64,000 nucleotides of DNA from assembly GCF_006539505.1 (NCBI RefSeq), contig NZ_BJND01000017.1, positions 124,001 to 188,000 on the forward strand, given 5' to 3'. Below the pieces are notes generated by a model. The model did no database searches, was not told where the DNA came from, and was given only the letters and a program-made list of their open reading frames with translations. Of the stretch, positions 51,447 to 64,000 are shown piece by piece (the first letter of the stretch is position 1; every line of letters starts with the position of its first letter). The stretch is from Streptomyces spinoverrucosus (GTDB lineage Bacteria > Actinomycetota > Actinomycetes > Streptomycetales > Streptomycetaceae). The position numbers and the translations under genes are program-made.

Positions 51447-51977
51447 ATGGCGAGGCCCGACAAGGCTGCCGCGGTTGCCGAGCTGACGGACAAGTTCCGC
51501 AGCTCCAACGCCGCCGTGCTGACCGAGTACCGCGGTCTCACCGTGGCGCAGCTCAAGACGCTGCGTCGTTCGCTCGGTGAGAACGCCCAGTACGCCGTGG
51601 TGAAGAACACGCTGACCAAGATTGCGGCCAACGAGGCCGGGATCACGCTGGACGACCAGCTCTTCGCTGGTCCGACGGCCGTCGCCTTCGTCACCGGTGA
51701 CCCGGTGGAGTCGGCGAAGGGTCTTCGTGACTTCGCCAAGGACAACCCGAACCTCATCATCAAGGGCGGTGTCCTTGACGGCAAGGCGCTGTCCGCCGAT
51801 GAGATCAAGAAGCTTGCGGACCTCGAGTCCCGCGAGGTTCTGCTCAGCAAGCTGGCCGGTGCCTTCAAGGCGAAGCAGTCCCAGGCTGCCTCCGTCTTCC
51901 AGGCGCTGCCGTCGAAGCTCGTCCGCACCGTGGACGCGCTGCGCGCCAAGCAGGCCGAGCAGGGCGGTGCCGAGTAA
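51447..51977 (+). CDS. rplJ: 50S ribosomal protein L10
   Basis: A 176-residue stalk protein that anchors L7/L12 dimers. [20 protein letters not shown] then [20 protein letters not shown] and [10 protein letters not shown] are the rRNA-binding domain. The C-terminal helix [19 protein letters not shown] binds L7/L12. ATG 51447 has AAGGAGG upstream. It is followed by rplL after 111 bp. Confidence 0.96.
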   Translation: MARPDKAAAVAELTDKFRSSNAAVLTEYRGLTVAQLKTLRRSLGENAQYAVVKNTLTKIAANEAGITLDDQLFAGPTAVAFVTGDPVESAKGLRDFAKDNPNLIIKGGVLDGKALSADEIKKLADLESREVLLSKLAGAFKAKQSQAASVFQALPSKLVRTVDALRAKQAEQGGAE

Positions 51978-52088
51978 TTCGGCTCGCATCATGACCGCTG
52001 CCTGACGCAGGGGTCGTAGCGGGCCGAACGTACGCCCGCCAGTCATGTACATCCCGGCACCAGCCGATTTAGTGGAAGGAAAGCCATC

Positions 52089-52475
52089 GTGGCTCTCACC
52101 CAGGAAGAACTGCTCGCCGAGTTCGAGTCGATGACCCTGATCCAGCTCTCCGAGTTCGTGAAGGCGTTCGAGGAGAAGTTCGACGTCACCGCCGCCGCGG
52201 CCGCCCCGGTCGTCGTCGCCGGTGGTGCCGCCGGTGGCGCTGCCGCCGAGGCCGAGCCGGAGAAGGACGAGTTCGACGTCATCCTCACCGGCGCCGGTGA
52301 CAAGAAGATCCAGGTCATCAAGGTCGTGCGCGAACTGACCTCCCTCGGCCTGAAGGAGGCCAAGGACCTGGTGGACGGCGCCCCGAAGCCCGTCCTGGAG
52401 AAGGTTGCCAAGGACGCCGCGGACAAGGCCAAGGAGGCCCTCGAGGGCGCCGGCGCCTCCGTCGAGGTCAAGTAA
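52089..52475 (+). CDS. rplL: 50S ribosomal protein L7/L12
   Basis: A 128-residue stalk protein that recruits translation factors. N-terminal dimer domain [20 protein letters not shown], Ala/Gly-rich hinge (about 35-55), C-terminal domain [20 protein letters not shown] and [19 protein letters not shown] 52089 has GGAAGGAAAG upstream. Two hairpins follow. Confidence 0.96.
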   Translation: MALTQEELLAEFESMTLIQLSEFVKAFEEKFDVTAAAAAPVVVAGGAAGGAAAEAEPEKDEFDVILTGAGDKKIQVIKVVRELTSLGLKEAKDLVDGAPKPVLEKVAKDAADKAKEALEGAGASVEVK

Positions 52476-52499
52476 GACCGACCTCTCACGCGCGCTGAG

Positions 52500-52519
52500 T
52501 ACAGCCCCGTAGGGCTGTA
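52500..52519 (+). other. small hairpin after rplL
   Basis: TACAGCCC (52500-52507) pairs with GGGCTGTA (52512-52519) around CGTA, 25 bp past the rplL stop and 11 bp before the main terminator. It could be a processing site. Confidence 0.45.
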
Positions 52520-52530
52520 ACGCGAACGCA

Positions 52531-52568
52531 CCGAAGAGCGATCATCCATCCGGGTGGTCGCTCTTCGG
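52531..52568 (+). terminator. terminator after rplL
   Basis: CCGAAGAGCGATCA (52531-52544) pairs with TGGTCGCTCTTCGG (52555-52568), 14 bp with one wobble, followed by CGTTCTT. It should stop or attenuate rplJL transcription before rpoB. Confidence 0.75.
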
Positions 52569-53066
52569 CGTTCTTGGGGGTCCGGCGGCGGCTGCCTTGC
52601 ACCCGCGGTCGCGAGGAGTAAGGTGATCTTCGTCGTGCCTCTCAGCACCCCGGGGGCAGGCTGCACGTGACGAGCGCAGCACCTCGGCTTGGGCAAGGGG
52701 GCCTTGACGAACTGCACGCAGCGCGCAATTCTCAGGACGCGTCGTCACAAGGATCCGAATCCGAGGCATGGATCGACGACGAAGAGGGCAGTATCAACGT
52801 GGCGTTGAGGGCGTGGCCTTGTCGCAGGGGTTGAGAACAACGAGGGCATCGAGGTTCTTCGAAAACCCGCACTGGACATCAGTGTGCCAAGTGGCTACAC
52901 TGACCCTTTGCGCTGCCTGTTAGCTGTCCCCTGCCCGTCACCAGGGGCATGCCCTCGCTTGAGCACCGACGATCGGACCGTCCCTGACCTGGGACTATCT
53001 GTCTCTGTGTATCGGTGAGGGGCCGGTACGCGCGTAGTGAGTCCGAGCCCTCGGAAGGACCCCCTC
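52569..53066. other. 500-bp gene-free region with rpoB promoter and leader
   Basis: No credible gene is present. The rpoB promoter lies at 52873-52901. About 160 nt of leader follow to the rpoB start, with no obvious conserved RNA motif. The 300 bp before the promoter appear featureless. Confidence 0.6.
52873..52901 (+). promoter_or_regulatory. rpoB promoter
   Basis: TGGACA (52873-52878) and TACACT (52896-52901) are separated by exactly 17 bp, a near-consensus HrdB-type promoter. The expected transcription start is around 52908. Confidence 0.7.
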
Positions 53067-56000
53067 TTGGCCGCCTCGCGCACTGCCTCGACCGCGAATA
53101 TGAACAACGGCGCCAGCACCGCCCCGCTGCGCATCTCCTTTGCAAAGATCAAGGAGCCCCTCGAGGTTCCGAACCTTCTTGCGCTGCAAACCGAGAGCTT
53201 CGACTGGCTGCTCGGCAACGACGCGTGGAAGGCTCGTGTCGAGGAGGCTCTGGACAACGGTCAGGACGTCCCCACCAAGTCCGGGCTCGAGGAGATCTTC
53301 GAGGAGATCTCCCCGATCGAGGACTTCAGCGGGTCGATGTCGCTGACCTTCCGCGACCACCGCTTCGAGCCGCCGAAGAACTCGATCGACGAGTGCAAGG
53401 AGCGTGACTTCACCTACGCGGCTCCGCTCTTCGTCACCGCCGAGTTCACCAACAACGAGACCGGCGAGATCAAGTCCCAGACGGTCTTCATGGGCGACTT
53501 CCCGCTCATGACGAACAAGGGCACCTTCGTCATCAACGGCACCGAGCGTGTCGTCGTCTCGCAGCTGGTGCGCTCGCCGGGTGTCTACTTCGACTCCACG
53601 ATCGACAAGACGTCCGACAAGGACATCTTCTCCGCCAAGATCATCCCGTCCCGGGGTGCCTGGCTGGAGATGGAGATCGACAAGCGCGACATGGTCGGTG
53701 TCCGTATCGACCGCAAGCGCAAGCAGTCCGTCACCGTCCTCCTGAAGGCGCTCGGCTGGACGACCGAGCAGATCCTCGAGGAGTTCGGCGAGTACGAGTC
53801 GATGCGCGCCACCCTGGAGAAGGACCACACCCAGGGCCAGGACGACGCGCTGCTCGACATCTACCGCAAGCTGCGTCCGGGCGAGCCCCCCACGCGTGAG
53901 GCCGCGCAGACGCTGCTGGAGAACCTGTACTTCAACCCCAAGCGTTACGACCTCGCCAAGGTCGGCCGCTACAAGGTCAACAAGAAGCTGGGTACGGACA
54001 CGCCGCTGGACGCGGGTGTCCTGACCGTCGAGGACATCATCGCGACGATCAAGTACCTGGTGAAGCTGCACGCCGGTGAGACCGAGACGGTCGGCGACTC
54101 CGGTCGCTCGATCATGGTCGAGACCGACGACATCGACCACTTCGGCAACCGCCGTATCCGCAGCGTCGGCGAGCTGATCCAGAACCAGGTCCGTACGGGT
54201 CTCGCCCGTATGGAGCGCGTCGTGCGCGAGCGCATGACCACCCAGGACGTCGAGGCGATCACGCCGCAGACCCTGATCAACATCCGGCCGGTCGTCGCCT
54301 CCATCAAGGAGTTCTTCGGCACCAGCCAGCTGTCCCAGTTCATGGACCAGAACAACCCGCTGTCGGGGCTGACGCACAAGCGCCGTCTCAACGCCCTGGG
54401 CCCGGGTGGTCTGTCCCGTGAGCGGGCCGGCTTCGAGGTCCGTGACGTGCACCCCTCGCACTACGGCCGCATGTGCCCGATCGAGACGCCGGAGGGCCCG
54501 AACATCGGTCTGATCGGCTCGCTCGCCACCTACGGCCGGGTCAACGCGTTCGGTTTCGTCGAGACCCCGTACCGCAAGGTGATCGACGGCCAGGTCACCG
54601 ACGAGGTGAACTACCTGACCGCCGACGAGGAGGACCGCTTCGTCATCGCGCAGGCCAACGCGCCGCTGACCGACGAGCTCCGGTTCGCCGAGGCCCGCGT
54701 GCTGGTCCGCCGCCGTGGCGGTGAGGTCGACTACGTCGCGCCCGAGGACGTGGACTACATGGACGTCTCGCCGCGCCAGATGGTGTCGGTCGCGACCGCC
54801 ATGATCCCGTTCCTTGAGCATGACGACGCCAACCGTGCCCTCATGGGCGCGAACATGATGCGCCAGGCCGTGCCGCTGATCCAGGCGGAGTCCCCGCTCG
54901 TCGGCACCGGCATGGAGTACCGCTCCGCGGTCGACGCCGGCGACGTGGTGAAGGCCGAGAAGGCCGGTGTGGTCCAGGAGGTCTCCGCGGACTACATCAC
55001 CACCGCCAACGACGACGGCACGTACATCACGTACCGCCTGGCCAAGTTCGCCCGCTCCAACCAGGGCACCTCGGTCAACCAGAAGGTCATCGTCGGCGAG
55101 GGCGACCGGGTCGTCGAGGGCCAGGTCCTCGCCGACGGTCCGGCCACCCAGCAGGGCGAGATGGCGCTGGGCAAGAACCTGCTGGTCGCGTTCATGCCGT
55201 GGGAGGGTCACAACTACGAGGACGCGATCATCCTGTCGCAGCGCCTCGTGCAGGACGACGTCCTCTCCTCGATCCACATCGAGGAGCACGAGGTCGACGC
55301 CCGTGACACCAAGCTCGGCCCCGAGGAGATCACCCGGGACATCCCGAACGTCTCCGAGGAGGTCCTCGCCGACCTCGACGAGCGCGGCATCATCCGCATC
55401 GGTGCCGAGGTCATCGCCGGTGACATCCTCGTCGGCAAGGTCACGCCCAAGGGTGAGACCGAGCTGACGCCCGAGGAGCGCCTGCTGCGCGCGATCTTCG
55501 GTGAGAAGGCCCGTGAGGTCCGTGACACCTCGCTGAAGGTGCCGCACGGCGAGACCGGCAAGGTCATCGGCGTGCGCGTCTTCGACCGCGAGGAGGGCGA
55601 CGAGCTGCCGCCGGGCGTGAACCAGCTGGTCCGCGTCTATGTCGCGCAGAAGCGCAAGATCACCGATGGTGACAAGCTCGCCGGCCGCCACGGCAACAAG
55701 GGTGTTATCTCGAAGATCCTGCCGATCGAGGACATGCCGTTCCTGGAGGACGGCACCCCGGTCGACATCATCCTCAACCCGCTGGGTGTGCCGTCCCGAA
55801 TGAACCCGGGACAGGTTCTGGAGATCCACCTCGGCTGGCTCGCCAGCCGCGGCTGGGACGTCTCCGGCCTCGCCGACGAGTGGGCGCAGCGCCTGCAGGC
55901 CATCGGCGCCGACCAGGTCGAGCCCGGCACCAACGTCGCCACCCCGGTCTTCGACGGTGCGCGTGAGGACGAGCTCGCGGGTCTGCTGCAGCACACCATC

Positions 56001-56552
56001 CCGAACCGCGACGGCGAGCGCATGGTGCTCCCGTCCGGCAAGGCGCGGCTGTTCGACGGCCGTAGCGGTGAGCCGTTCCCGGACCCGATCTCGGTCGGCT
56101 ACATGTACATCCTGAAGCTGCACCACCTGGTCGACGACAAGCTGCACGCCCGTTCGACCGGTCCGTACTCGATGATCACCCAGCAGCCGCTGGGTGGTAA
56201 GGCCCAGTTCGGTGGCCAGCGGTTCGGCGAGATGGAGGTGTGGGCACTCGAGGCGTACGGCGCCGCCTACGCCCTCCAGGAGCTGCTGACCATCAAGTCC
56301 GACGACGTCACCGGCCGCGTGAAGGTCTACGAGGCCATCGTCAAGGGCGAGAACATCCCCGAACCCGGCATCCCCGAGTCCTTCAAGGTGCTCATCAAGG
56401 AGATGCAGTCCCTGTGCCTGAACGTGGAGGTGCTGTCCAGCGACGGTATGTCCATCGAGATGCGTGACACCGACGAGGACGTCTTCCGCGCTGCGGAGGA
56501 GCTCGGCATCGACCTGTCCCGGCGTGAGCCGAGCAGCGTCGAAGAGGTCTGA
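53067..56552 (+). CDS. rpoB: DNA-directed RNA polymerase subunit beta
   Basis: 1161 residues from TTG 53067, chosen because GGAAGG lies 8 bp upstream and the protein then starts LAASRTAST as in Streptomyces; a GTG at 53037 is in frame but lacks a site. The rifampicin region [20 protein letters not shown] is intact, but the next residues are LNALGPGG, putting Asn442 at the position of E. coli Ser531. [15 protein letters not shown] and [11 protein letters not shown] belong to the active-centre region. C-terminal clamp: [20 protein letters not shown]. It is followed by rpoC after 94 bp. Confidence 0.97.
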   Translation: MAASRTASTANMNNGASTAPLRISFAKIKEPLEVPNLLALQTESFDWLLGNDAWKARVEEALDNGQDVPTKSGLEEIFEEISPIEDFSGSMSLTFRDHRFEPPKNSIDECKERDFTYAAPLFVTAEFTNNETGEIKSQTVFMGDFPLMTNKGTFVINGTERVVVSQLVRSPGVYFDSTIDKTSDKDIFSAKIIPSRGAWLEMEIDKRDMVGVRIDRKRKQSVTVLLKALGWTTEQILEEFGEYESMRATLEKDHTQGQDDALLDIYRKLRPGEPPTREAAQTLLENLYFNPKRYDLAKVGRYKVNKKLGTDTPLDAGVLTVEDIIATIKYLVKLHAGETETVGDSGRSIMVETDDIDHFGNRRIRSVGELIQNQVRTGLARMERVVRERMTTQDVEAITPQTLINIRPVVASIKEFFGTSQLSQFMDQNNPLSGLTHKRRLNALGPGGLSRERAGFEVRDVHPSHYGRMCPIETPEGPNIGLIGSLATYGRVNAFGFVETPYRKVIDGQVTDEVNYLTADEEDRFVIAQANAPLTDELRFAEARVLVRRRGGEVDYVAPEDVDYMDVSPRQMVSVATAMIPFLEHDDANRALMGANMMRQAVPLIQAESPLVGTGMEYRSAVDAGDVVKAEKAGVVQEVSADYITTANDDGTYITYRLAKFARSNQGTSVNQKVIVGEGDRVVEGQVLADGPATQQGEMALGKNLLVAFMPWEGHNYEDAIILSQRLVQDDVLSSIHIEEHEVDARDTKLGPEEITRDIPNVSEEVLADLDERGIIRIGAEVIAGDILVGKVTPKGETELTPEERLLRAIFGEKAREVRDTSLKVPHGETGKVIGVRVFDREEGDELPPGVNQLVRVYVAQKRKITDGDKLAGRHGNKGVISKILPIEDMPFLEDGTPVDIILNPLGVPSRMNPGQVLEIHLGWLASRGWDVSGLADEWAQRLQAIGADQVEPGTNVATPVFDGAREDELAGLLQHTIPNRDGERMVLPSGKARLFDGRSGEPFPDPISVGYMYILKLHHLVDDKLHARSTGPYSMITQQPLGGKAQFGGQRFGEMEVWALEAYGAAYALQELLTIKSDDVTGRVKVYEAIVKGENIPEPGIPESFKVLIKEMQSLCLNVEVLSSDGMSIEMRDTDEDVFRAAEELGIDLSRREPSSVEEV

Positions 56553-56560
56553 CGGGAGTC

Positions 56561-56587
56561 CGGCCGGGGCTCATAAAGCCCCGGCCG
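56561..56587 (+). other. rpoB-rpoC intercistronic hairpin
   Basis: CGGCCGGGGCT (56561-56571) pairs with AGCCCCGGCCG (56577-56587) around CATAA. The 11-bp stem has no T run, so it is more likely an mRNA processing or stability element than a terminator. Confidence 0.55.
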
Positions 56588-56646
56588 ACCCCAGGACCCC
56601 CGTATCAGACCCCAAGACTTACGACCCTGAGAGGGATTGACGCATA

Positions 56647-60546
<3,900 letters not shown>

Positions 60547-60561
60547 GCGAGTCGCTTGAGT

Positions 60562-60595
60562 CGAGGGGCGGTCCCTTTTGGGGGGCCGCCCCTCG
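60562..60595 (+). terminator. terminator after rpoC
   Basis: CGAGGGGCGG (60562-60571) pairs with CCGCCCCTCG (60586-60595), extended inward by TCCC/GGGG around TTTTGG. The stem is about 14 bp. It also sits at the end of the convergent small gene at 60604. Confidence 0.75.
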
Positions 60596-60603
60596 GCGTG
60601 TGT

Positions 60604-60867
60604 TCAGCGCCCGGTCAGCTCCACCACGGCCACGGCCGCGGTGGTGAGCGCGGCGAGGGCGCCGATGCTGGCGAGGGGCCAGCGGGAGCGCTCCAGCGAG
60701 GCGAGGCGCTCCTCGTGGTCGGCGAGCTGCTTGTCGTTCTGGTCGCTGCGCTGGACGAGGAGCGCGAGGCTTCCGTCGACCCGGGCGAGGCCGGCTTCCA
60801 GGGAACCGCGCAGGCGCTCCAGTTCGAGGGCGACGGTGAGTGAGTCGTTCGGGTCGGGGTCGGTCAT
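60604..60867 (-). CDS. small coiled-coil membrane protein, function unknown
   Basis: An 87-residue protein, ATG 60867 with GGAGGTG upstream. Residues 8-63 are a charged heptad-like helix (VALELERLRGSLEAGLARVD, RSDQNDKQLADHEERLASLE), then one C-terminal TM (WPLASIGALAALTTAAVAVV). This resembles small coiled-coil tail-anchored proteins found in Streptomyces, sometimes phage-derived. I do not know its function. It converges on rpoC. Confidence 0.72.
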   Translation of the reverse strand: MTDPDPNDSLTVALELERLRGSLEAGLARVDGSLALLVQRSDQNDKQLADHEERLASLERSRWPLASIGALAALTTAAVAVVELTGR

Positions 60868-60992
60868 CGGCACCTCCGGTGCGGAGCCAGGTGGGCAGGA
60901 GGGCCTGCACGACGGGGAGCGCCCTATCCCTCCGTAGCGACCGGACCCTCGGAGACTAATTCGAACGTATGAGCGATAGATGGTGCAGGCTA

Positions 60993-61010
60993 CCGCACAG
61001 GCCTGTGCGG
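60993..61010 (-). terminator. palindrome after the mannosyltransferase-like gene
   Basis: CCGCACAGG-CCTGTGCGG is an exact 9+9 bp palindrome, 37 bp beyond the stop of the gene at 61048 on its strand. As RNA it would form a short hairpin with a GGCC loop. Confidence 0.5.
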
Positions 61011-61047
61011 CCGCAGGGGAAAACGGAAGCGGTCAACGCCACTTCGG

Positions 61048-62352
61048 CTACGGGACTCCCAGTTCGAACAGCACGAAGTGCGCGTACCAGCCCGATGCCG
61101 GTGCTGCGATCGCGAAGAACACCGTCAGGGTCGGCCAGCCGAGCCTGGTCATCGCGGCCGCCGGGGCGAGGAGGAGGGGGAAGCAGGGGAGCAGGTAGCG
61201 CGGGGTGTTGCCGAAGATCTGCTGGGTGCCCAGGACGCTGACGATGCTCGCCAGCGTGTAGGCGACCAGCACCAGGGGCGGCCGCTTGCGCAGCATCAGC
61301 GCGATCAGGAACGGCAGCGCCAGCACCAGCTGGACGGCGAGCAGGTCGGGGACGGAGAAGGCGAAGATGTAGTCGTGCTCCCCGATGGCCGTGTTGGCCA
61401 GCACGTCGAGGGTGTAGGAACCGAAGTCGAAGAAGTGCGCCCACCCCTCGCGCTGAAGCGTGAAGTACGCCGTCAGCTCGCCCATGCTGAGCCCGACCCA
61501 GGCGACGTAGGTGAGCAGGCCGAGCGGCGCGGCGATCATGGCGTAGACCGGCCCCGCCACCCCGTGCTTGCGCCGGCTCTCCCGCCGGGCCAGCGTCACC
61601 AGCGCGGCGAGTCCCACAGCGCCGATGAGCGCGGCGGACGTGGGCCGGTTGAGGCCGGCCACGAAGGCCAGCAGCCCGGCGGCCACCCAGCGGCCCTTCA
61701 TCACGCAGTAGCAGCACCAGGCGGCGATCGCCACGAACACGGACTCCGAGTACACCGCCCACTCGACGCCCGCGCCGGGCACCACCGCCCACAGCCCGGC
61801 CGCGATGGTGCCCGCGCGGGCACCCGCGAGCAGCGAGATCACGGCGTAGATACCGGCGGCCGCGACGAAGGAGGCGATCACCGAGACGAGGATCCCGGAC
61901 CCGTACAGCCCGAGCCCGGTCACCTCCGAGGTGCCCCGGATCAGGCCCGGGTAGAGGGGGAAGAACGCGACGGAGTTCTGCTCGACCGTGAACATGCCGC
62001 CGGGATTCAGCCGGCGCAGCGGCCCGGGGTCGTACCCCTTCTCGGCGACCTGGAGGTACCACCAGCCGTCCCAGGTGGCGAGTACGTCCCACCAGTGCGC
62101 GCCGCCGCCGAAGCGGGGGTTCTTCTCCCGGTAGCTCCCGGAGGCCAGCAGCAGGGCGGCGAAGACGACGGTCCCGACGAGCTTGGCGGCGCCGTAGAGG
62201 AGCAGGGGATCGGCGTACGGCCGCAGGCCGTCCGGCACCCTGAGGCGCAGCCCGTCCGGCAATCCGAGACGCCGTACCCTTCGGGGCCGCTCCGCGCCCT
62301 TGTCGTCGGTCGCGGCGGAATCCGTCGCCGCGGAACTGGCAGCCGTACTCAT
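61048..62352 (-). CDS. multi-pass mannosyltransferase-family (PIG-V-like) membrane protein
   Basis: A 434-residue membrane protein with about ten TM helices. TWDGWWYLQVAEKGYDPGP is the catalytic first-loop pattern (WDGxWY) of GT-C polyprenyl-phosphate-dependent mannosyltransferases, VEQNSVAFFPLYPGLIR is the next conserved segment, and GLNRPTSAALIG and QIFGNTPRYLLPCFPLLLA are also typical. The first about 45 residues are a polar Ala/Ser/Arg-rich cytoplasmic segment. It starts at ATG 62352. It probably transfers mannose from polyprenyl-phosphomannose to an extracytoplasmic acceptor. Confidence 0.85.
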   Translation of the reverse strand: MSTAASSAATDSAATDDKGAERPRRVRRLGLPDGLRLRVPDGLRPYADPLLLYGAAKLVGTVVFAALLLASGSYREKNPRFGGGAHWWDVLATWDGWWYLQVAEKGYDPGPLRRLNPGGMFTVEQNSVAFFPLYPGLIRGTSEVTGLGLYGSGILVSVIASFVAAAGIYAVISLLAGARAGTIAAGLWAVVPGAGVEWAVYSESVFVAIAAWCCYCVMKGRWVAAGLLAFVAGLNRPTSAALIGAVGLAALVTLARRESRRKHGVAGPVYAMIAAPLGLLTYVAWVGLSMGELTAYFTLQREGWAHFFDFGSYTLDVLANTAIGEHDYIFAFSVPDLLAVQLVLALPFLIALMLRKRPPLVLVAYTLASIVSVLGTQQIFGNTPRYLLPCFPLLLAPAAAMTRLGWPTLTVFFAIAAPASGWYAHFVLFELGVP

Positions 62353-62774
62353 GACTGTGGGTCCCCCCTCGGCCCGATCACCGGGCCCCGGGCGGGGCAT
62401 CACAGTCCGGATGATCGTGAAACATCTGTCATAAGATCCCCACAGGGTCGCACATGTGTGCAAGGTGGTGGGGGTGGGGTCCGGCCGGGTTCGGCCGGAC
62501 AGGAGATTGTGACGCAGTCGGTGTGGCCCGGTCGGCGCCGGGCATTTGTTTTGACCGCAGCGTATGCGGTAGGTACGCTCAGACCTTGTGCCTGGGGTGT
62601 GCCCTGGCTTTCGTGCGTGCCTTCAACCGCATGGGGAGTCCGCGAGCGGCCACCGTAATCTGCGCTTCTTTCTGCCTTGCGGCGGGAGTCCGCGGGATTC
62701 GACACACCCGACCGCGTGGGTCGGCGACGTTCCAGGTTAGCTGTACCCATCGGCACACAGAAACCGGAGAAGTA
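62353..62774. other. 420-bp gap with str operon promoter and leader
   Basis: No credible gene. It contains the divergent promoter of the mannosyltransferase-like gene and the rpsL promoter (62551-62579), followed by about 190 nt of leader before rpsL. The plus-strand frame is open upstream of rpsL only because of GC bias. Confidence 0.6.
62551..62579 (+). promoter_or_regulatory. str operon (rpsL) promoter
   Basis: TTGACC (62551-62556) and TACGCT (62574-62579) are separated by 17 bp, a near-consensus HrdB promoter. The leader to the rpsL GTG would be about 190 nt. Confidence 0.75.
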
Positions 62775-63146
62775 GTGCCTACGATCCAGCAGCTGGTCCG
62801 TAAGGGCCGGCAGGACAAGGTCGAGAAGAACAAGACGCCCGCACTCGAGGGTTCCCCTCAGCGTCGTGGCGTCTGCACGCGTGTGTTCACGACCACCCCG
62901 AAGAAGCCGAACTCGGCCCTGCGTAAGGTCGCGCGTGTGCGTCTGACCAGCGGGATCGAGGTCACGGCCTACATTCCGGGTGAGGGACACAACCTGCAGG
63001 AGCACTCCATCGTGCTCGTGCGTGGTGGCCGTGTGAAGGACCTGCCGGGTGTTCGCTACAAGATCATCCGCGGTTCCCTTGACACCCAGGGTGTGAAGAA
63101 CCGCAAGCAGGCCCGCAGCCGCTACGGCGCCAAGAAGGAGAAGTAA
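62775..63146 (+). CDS. rpsL: 30S ribosomal protein S12
   Basis: A 123-residue decoding-centre protein from GTG 62775 (CCGGAGAAG upstream). [19 protein letters not shown] contains Lys43, and [16 protein letters not shown] contains Lys88, both wild type for streptomycin sensitivity. [18 protein letters not shown] is the family signature. It is first in the rpsL-rpsG-fusA operon. Confidence 0.96.
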   Translation: MPTIQQLVRKGRQDKVEKNKTPALEGSPQRRGVCTRVFTTTPKKPNSALRKVARVRLTSGIEVTAYIPGEGHNLQEHSIVLVRGGRVKDLPGVRYKIIRGSLDTQGVKNRKQARSRYGAKKEK

Positions 63147-63148
63147 GC

Positions 63149-63619
63149 ATGCCTCGTAAGGGCCCCGCCCCGAAGCGTCCGGTCATCATCGACCCGGTTT
63201 ACGGCTCCCCCCTGGTGACCTCCCTGATCAACAAGGTGCTGCTGAACGGCAAGCGCTCCACCGCCGAGCGCATCGTCTACGGCGCCATGGAGGGCCTGCG
63301 CGAGAAGACCGGCAACGACCCGGTCATCACGCTCAAGCGCGCTCTGGAGAACATCAAGCCGACCCTCGAGGTCAAGTCCCGCCGTGTCGGTGGCGCCACC
63401 TACCAGGTCCCGGTCGAGGTCAAGCCCGGCCGTGCCAACACCCTGGCGCTGCGCTGGCTGGTCGGTTACTCCCGCGCCCGTCGCGAGAAGACCATGACCG
63501 AGCGTCTGCTCAACGAACTCCTCGACGCCAGCAACGGCCTCGGTGCCGCTGTGAAGAAGCGCGAGGACACGCACAAGATGGCCGAGTCCAACAAGGCCTT
63601 CGCGCACTACCGCTGGTAG
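63149..63619 (+). CDS. rpsG: 30S ribosomal protein S7
   Basis: A 156-residue 16S rRNA assembly protein, which in many bacteria represses the str operon. [40 protein letters not shown] and [20 protein letters not shown] are the signatures. ATG 63149 follows rpsL by 2 bp. It is followed by fusA after 39 bp. Confidence 0.96.
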   Translation: MPRKGPAPKRPVIIDPVYGSPLVTSLINKVLLNGKRSTAERIVYGAMEGLREKTGNDPVITLKRALENIKPTLEVKSRRVGGATYQVPVEVKPGRANTLALRWLVGYSRARREKTMTERLLNELLDASNGLGAAVKKREDTHKMAESNKAFAHYRW

Positions 63620-63658
63620 TCGCTACCCACATCGAGACCGAGAGAAGACTGAAGCCTT

Positions 63659-64000
63659 ATGGCTACCACTTCGCTTGACCTGGCCAGGGTGCGCAACATC
63701 GGCATCATGGCCCACATCGACGCGGGCAAGACGACCACCACCGAGCGGATCCTGTTCTACACCGGTGTTTCGTACAAGATCGGTGAGGTCCACGACGGCG
63801 CTGCCACCATGGACTGGATGGAGCAGGAGCAGGAGCGTGGCATCACGATCACCTCGGCTGCCACCACCTGCCACTGGCCGCTGGAGAACGTCGACCACAC
63901 CATCAACATCATCGACACCCCGGGGCACGTCGACTTCACCGTTGAGGTGGAGCGCTCCCTGCGTGTGCTCGACGGTGCCGTGACGGTGTTCGACGGCGTT
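63659..64000 (+). CDS. fusA: elongation factor G (C-terminus outside window)
   Basis: The first 114 residues of a translocase GTPase. G1 [15 protein letters not shown] (about residues 18-32), the switch I region [20 protein letters not shown]3 [20 protein letters not shown] (about 85-104). It starts at ATG 63659 and is open to the window end. Context rpsL-rpsG-fusA is the standard str operon; tuf should follow. Confidence 0.96.
   Translation, partial: MATTSLDLARVRNIGIMAHIDAGKTTTTERILFYTGVSYKIGEVHDGAATMDWMEQEQERGITITSAATTCHWPLENVDHTINIIDTPGHVDFTVEVERSLRVLDGAVTVFDGV

Noticed and set aside
62454..62774. N-terminal extension of S12 by about 107 residues
   Set aside because: It would include the rpsL promoter; S12 starts at GTG 62775 as in all relatives.

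Overview
The window is high-GC actinobacterial chromosome, almost certainly Streptomyces. Third-codon positions are nearly all G or C, GTG and TTG starts with GGAGG-type ribosome binding sites are common, and there is a DUF6668 protein, a partial second complex I operon and a str/rpo ribosomal region of the Streptomyces type. I see no transposase, integrase, prophage or CRISPR array.

Layout. 1-14.8 kb is mixed metabolism: fumarylacetoacetase (cut by the window edge), an AhpD-like protein, a Cof-type HAD phosphatase, a secreted lytic transglycosylase behind a c-di-AMP (ydaO) riboswitch, a CocE-type hydrolase, a decayed POT peptide transporter, a polyprenyl diphosphate synthase, a LolA-like protein with an ABC exporter pair, a flavodoxin-fold reductase, a divergent DUF6668/TPR pair and a VOC protein. 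14.3-18.6 kb has two HxlR-type regulators, each divergent from a target (an MFS exporter and a QorB-like SDR), with rarD between them.

18.6-36 kb looks like an energy-metabolism block. KorAB (2-oxoacid:ferredoxin oxidoreductase) is followed by one LuxR-type response regulator, two paralogous histidine kinases and then, divergently, a ten-gene nuo operon (A,B,C,H,I,J,K,L,M,N). The operon lacks nuoD and the NADH-input genes nuoE/F/G. NuoC and NuoI carry long low-complexity tails. Menaquinone could be the electron acceptor, and a polyprenyl diphosphate synthase that may supply its side chain lies about 11 kb upstream of KorAB. The proposal that KorAB feeds this complex through ferredoxin is inference.

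36-47 kb holds htpX-yccF, an SMI1/KNR4 protein, a GlsB/YeaQ-like membrane protein, yajQ, tRNA-Tyr, an SDR protein, an amidohydrolase-like protein missing expected catalytic residues, tRNA-Thr, tRNA-Met, rpmG, hadA-hadB-like dehydratases, murB, adenosine deaminase, an aminotransferase and tRNA-Trp. 47.4-64 kb is the core information-processing block: secE-nusG, rplK-rplA, a methionine-rich lipoprotein, rplJ-rplL with an L10 leader, rpoB-rpoC, a small coiled-coil membrane protein, a mannosyltransferase-like membrane protein, then rpsL-rpsG-fusA (fusA cut by the window end). Strong hairpin terminators separate most of these transcription units. RpoB has Asn442 where E. coli has the rifampicin-determining Ser531.
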